Made by a program: the position numbers and the translations under genes. From CAZZKJ01 sp964654695 (GTDB taxonomy: Bacteria; Krumholzibacteriota; Krumholzibacteriia; WVZY01): a stretch of 38,719 bases of DNA. The notes beneath the pieces were generated by a model, which saw only the letters and a list, made by a program, of their open reading frames with translations, did not search any database and was not told the DNA's origin. Every line of letters begins with the position of its first letter. Positions within the stretch are counted from its first letter, which is position 1. This document shows, one piece after another, positions 38,631 to 38,719 of the stretch. The stretch is taken from positions 1 through 38,719 of the forward strand of contig CAZZKJ010000022.1 in assembly GCA_964654695.1 (NCBI GenBank). Direction: 5' to 3'.

Positions 38631-38719
38631 CGCGGGTGGCGCTGATGGGGCCCCCTCGCGCGCAGTTTTTCACGAGCACGAGGGGTGATCAGCGACAGGA
38701 CCCGCGCGGCACTAAGAGG
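38631..38719. repeat. foldback repeat copy C, running into the window end
   Basis: Three 7-base stems pair in order: CGCGGGT (38631) with ACCCGCG (38700), CGCTGAT (38640) with ATCAGCG (38688), and CCCCTCG (38652) with CGAGGGG (38679), around a 20-base loop. Interior loops are GG/ACAGG and GGGGC/TG. ACAGG-ACCCGCGCGGCACTAAGA is shared with copy A, and the sequence stops inside it. Confidence 0.75.

Noticed and set aside
38631..38719. Stems with asymmetric unpaired bases recall integron attC sites.
   Set aside because: The GTTRRRY/RYYYAAC core boxes are missing and no integrase or cassette array is present.
1..38719. CRISPR arrays, tRNA and rRNA genes.
   Set aside because: No regularly spaced repeats, no tRNA arm patterns with CCA-type ends and no rRNA signature were found on either strand by eye.

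Overview
The window is about 38.7 kb of chromosomal sequence from an uncultured Gram-negative heterotroph. The Gram-negative call rests on a lipobox lipoprotein, signal peptides and periplasmic-type enzymes. One secreted enzyme ends in the Asn-Tyr-Pro-Asn-Pro-Phe-Asn-Pro type FlgD-like tail, which is common in FCB-superphylum candidate phyla (Zixibacteria, Krumholzibacteriota, Eisenbacteria, Latescibacterota and relatives). That placement is an inference; no rRNA or tRNA gene is visible. The gene set suggests a peptide and fatty/organic-acid degrader: two peptide transporter families (OPT, POT), an M20 and an M1 peptidase, a beta-oxidation fusion enzyme, an acyl-CoA dehydrogenase, methylmalonyl-CoA mutase and a molybdenum hydroxylase linked to a CoA transferase.

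Layout. 1-1330: split methylmalonyl-CoA mutase, catalytic subunit cut by the window edge. 1415-5400: a heparinase II/III-like protein beside decayed remains of a PqqD / B12-radical SAM / ABC-exporter cluster. 5466-6116: a small secreted protein of unknown function. 6543-12806: an acyl-CoA dehydrogenase facing a four-gene operon (family III CoA transferase, then FAD, 2Fe-2S and Mo subunits of a xanthine-dehydrogenase-type enzyme), with a leader ORF and a promoter. 12841-13071: a long foldback repeat. 13140-14905: LOG-family protein and HAD phosphatase. 15209-16399: DUF302 protein and a membrane protein, whose likely terminator lies inside the convergent gene. 16411-18429: 3-hydroxyacyl-CoA dehydrogenase/enoyl-CoA hydratase fusion. 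18647-19665: membrane-anchored rhodanese plus MauE/DoxX protein. 19735-22336: zinc-ribbon protein, HTH/PTS-EIIA fusion regulator and a radical SAM enzyme. 22477-26221: M20 peptidase, free-standing PqqD and OPT transporter, with a good promoter. 26477-29633: an unusual pair, an E1 alpha-beta fusion and a lipoyl/PSBD protein that carries a NeuD/PglD-like acyltransferase where an E2 would carry its catalytic domain. 29965-38476: Ig-repeat lipoprotein phosphodiesterase, POT transporter, GT-C-like membrane protein and M1 peptidase. 38631-38719: another copy of the foldback repeat, at which the sequence ends.

The most promising novelty is the E1 plus lipoyl-PSBD-NeuD pair. It looks like a 2-oxoacid dehydrogenase module rewired to deliver an acyl group through lipoate to a left-handed beta-helix acyltransferase, possibly for sugar or amine acylation instead of acyl-CoA formation. 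Second is a dispersed structured repeat: two copies share the same stem and interior-loop plan, with compensatory base changes in one stem. Third is the Mo-hydroxylase/CoA-transferase operon next to an acyl-CoA dehydrogenase whose usual catalytic glutamate is a glycine. All functions are assigned from sequence reading alone.
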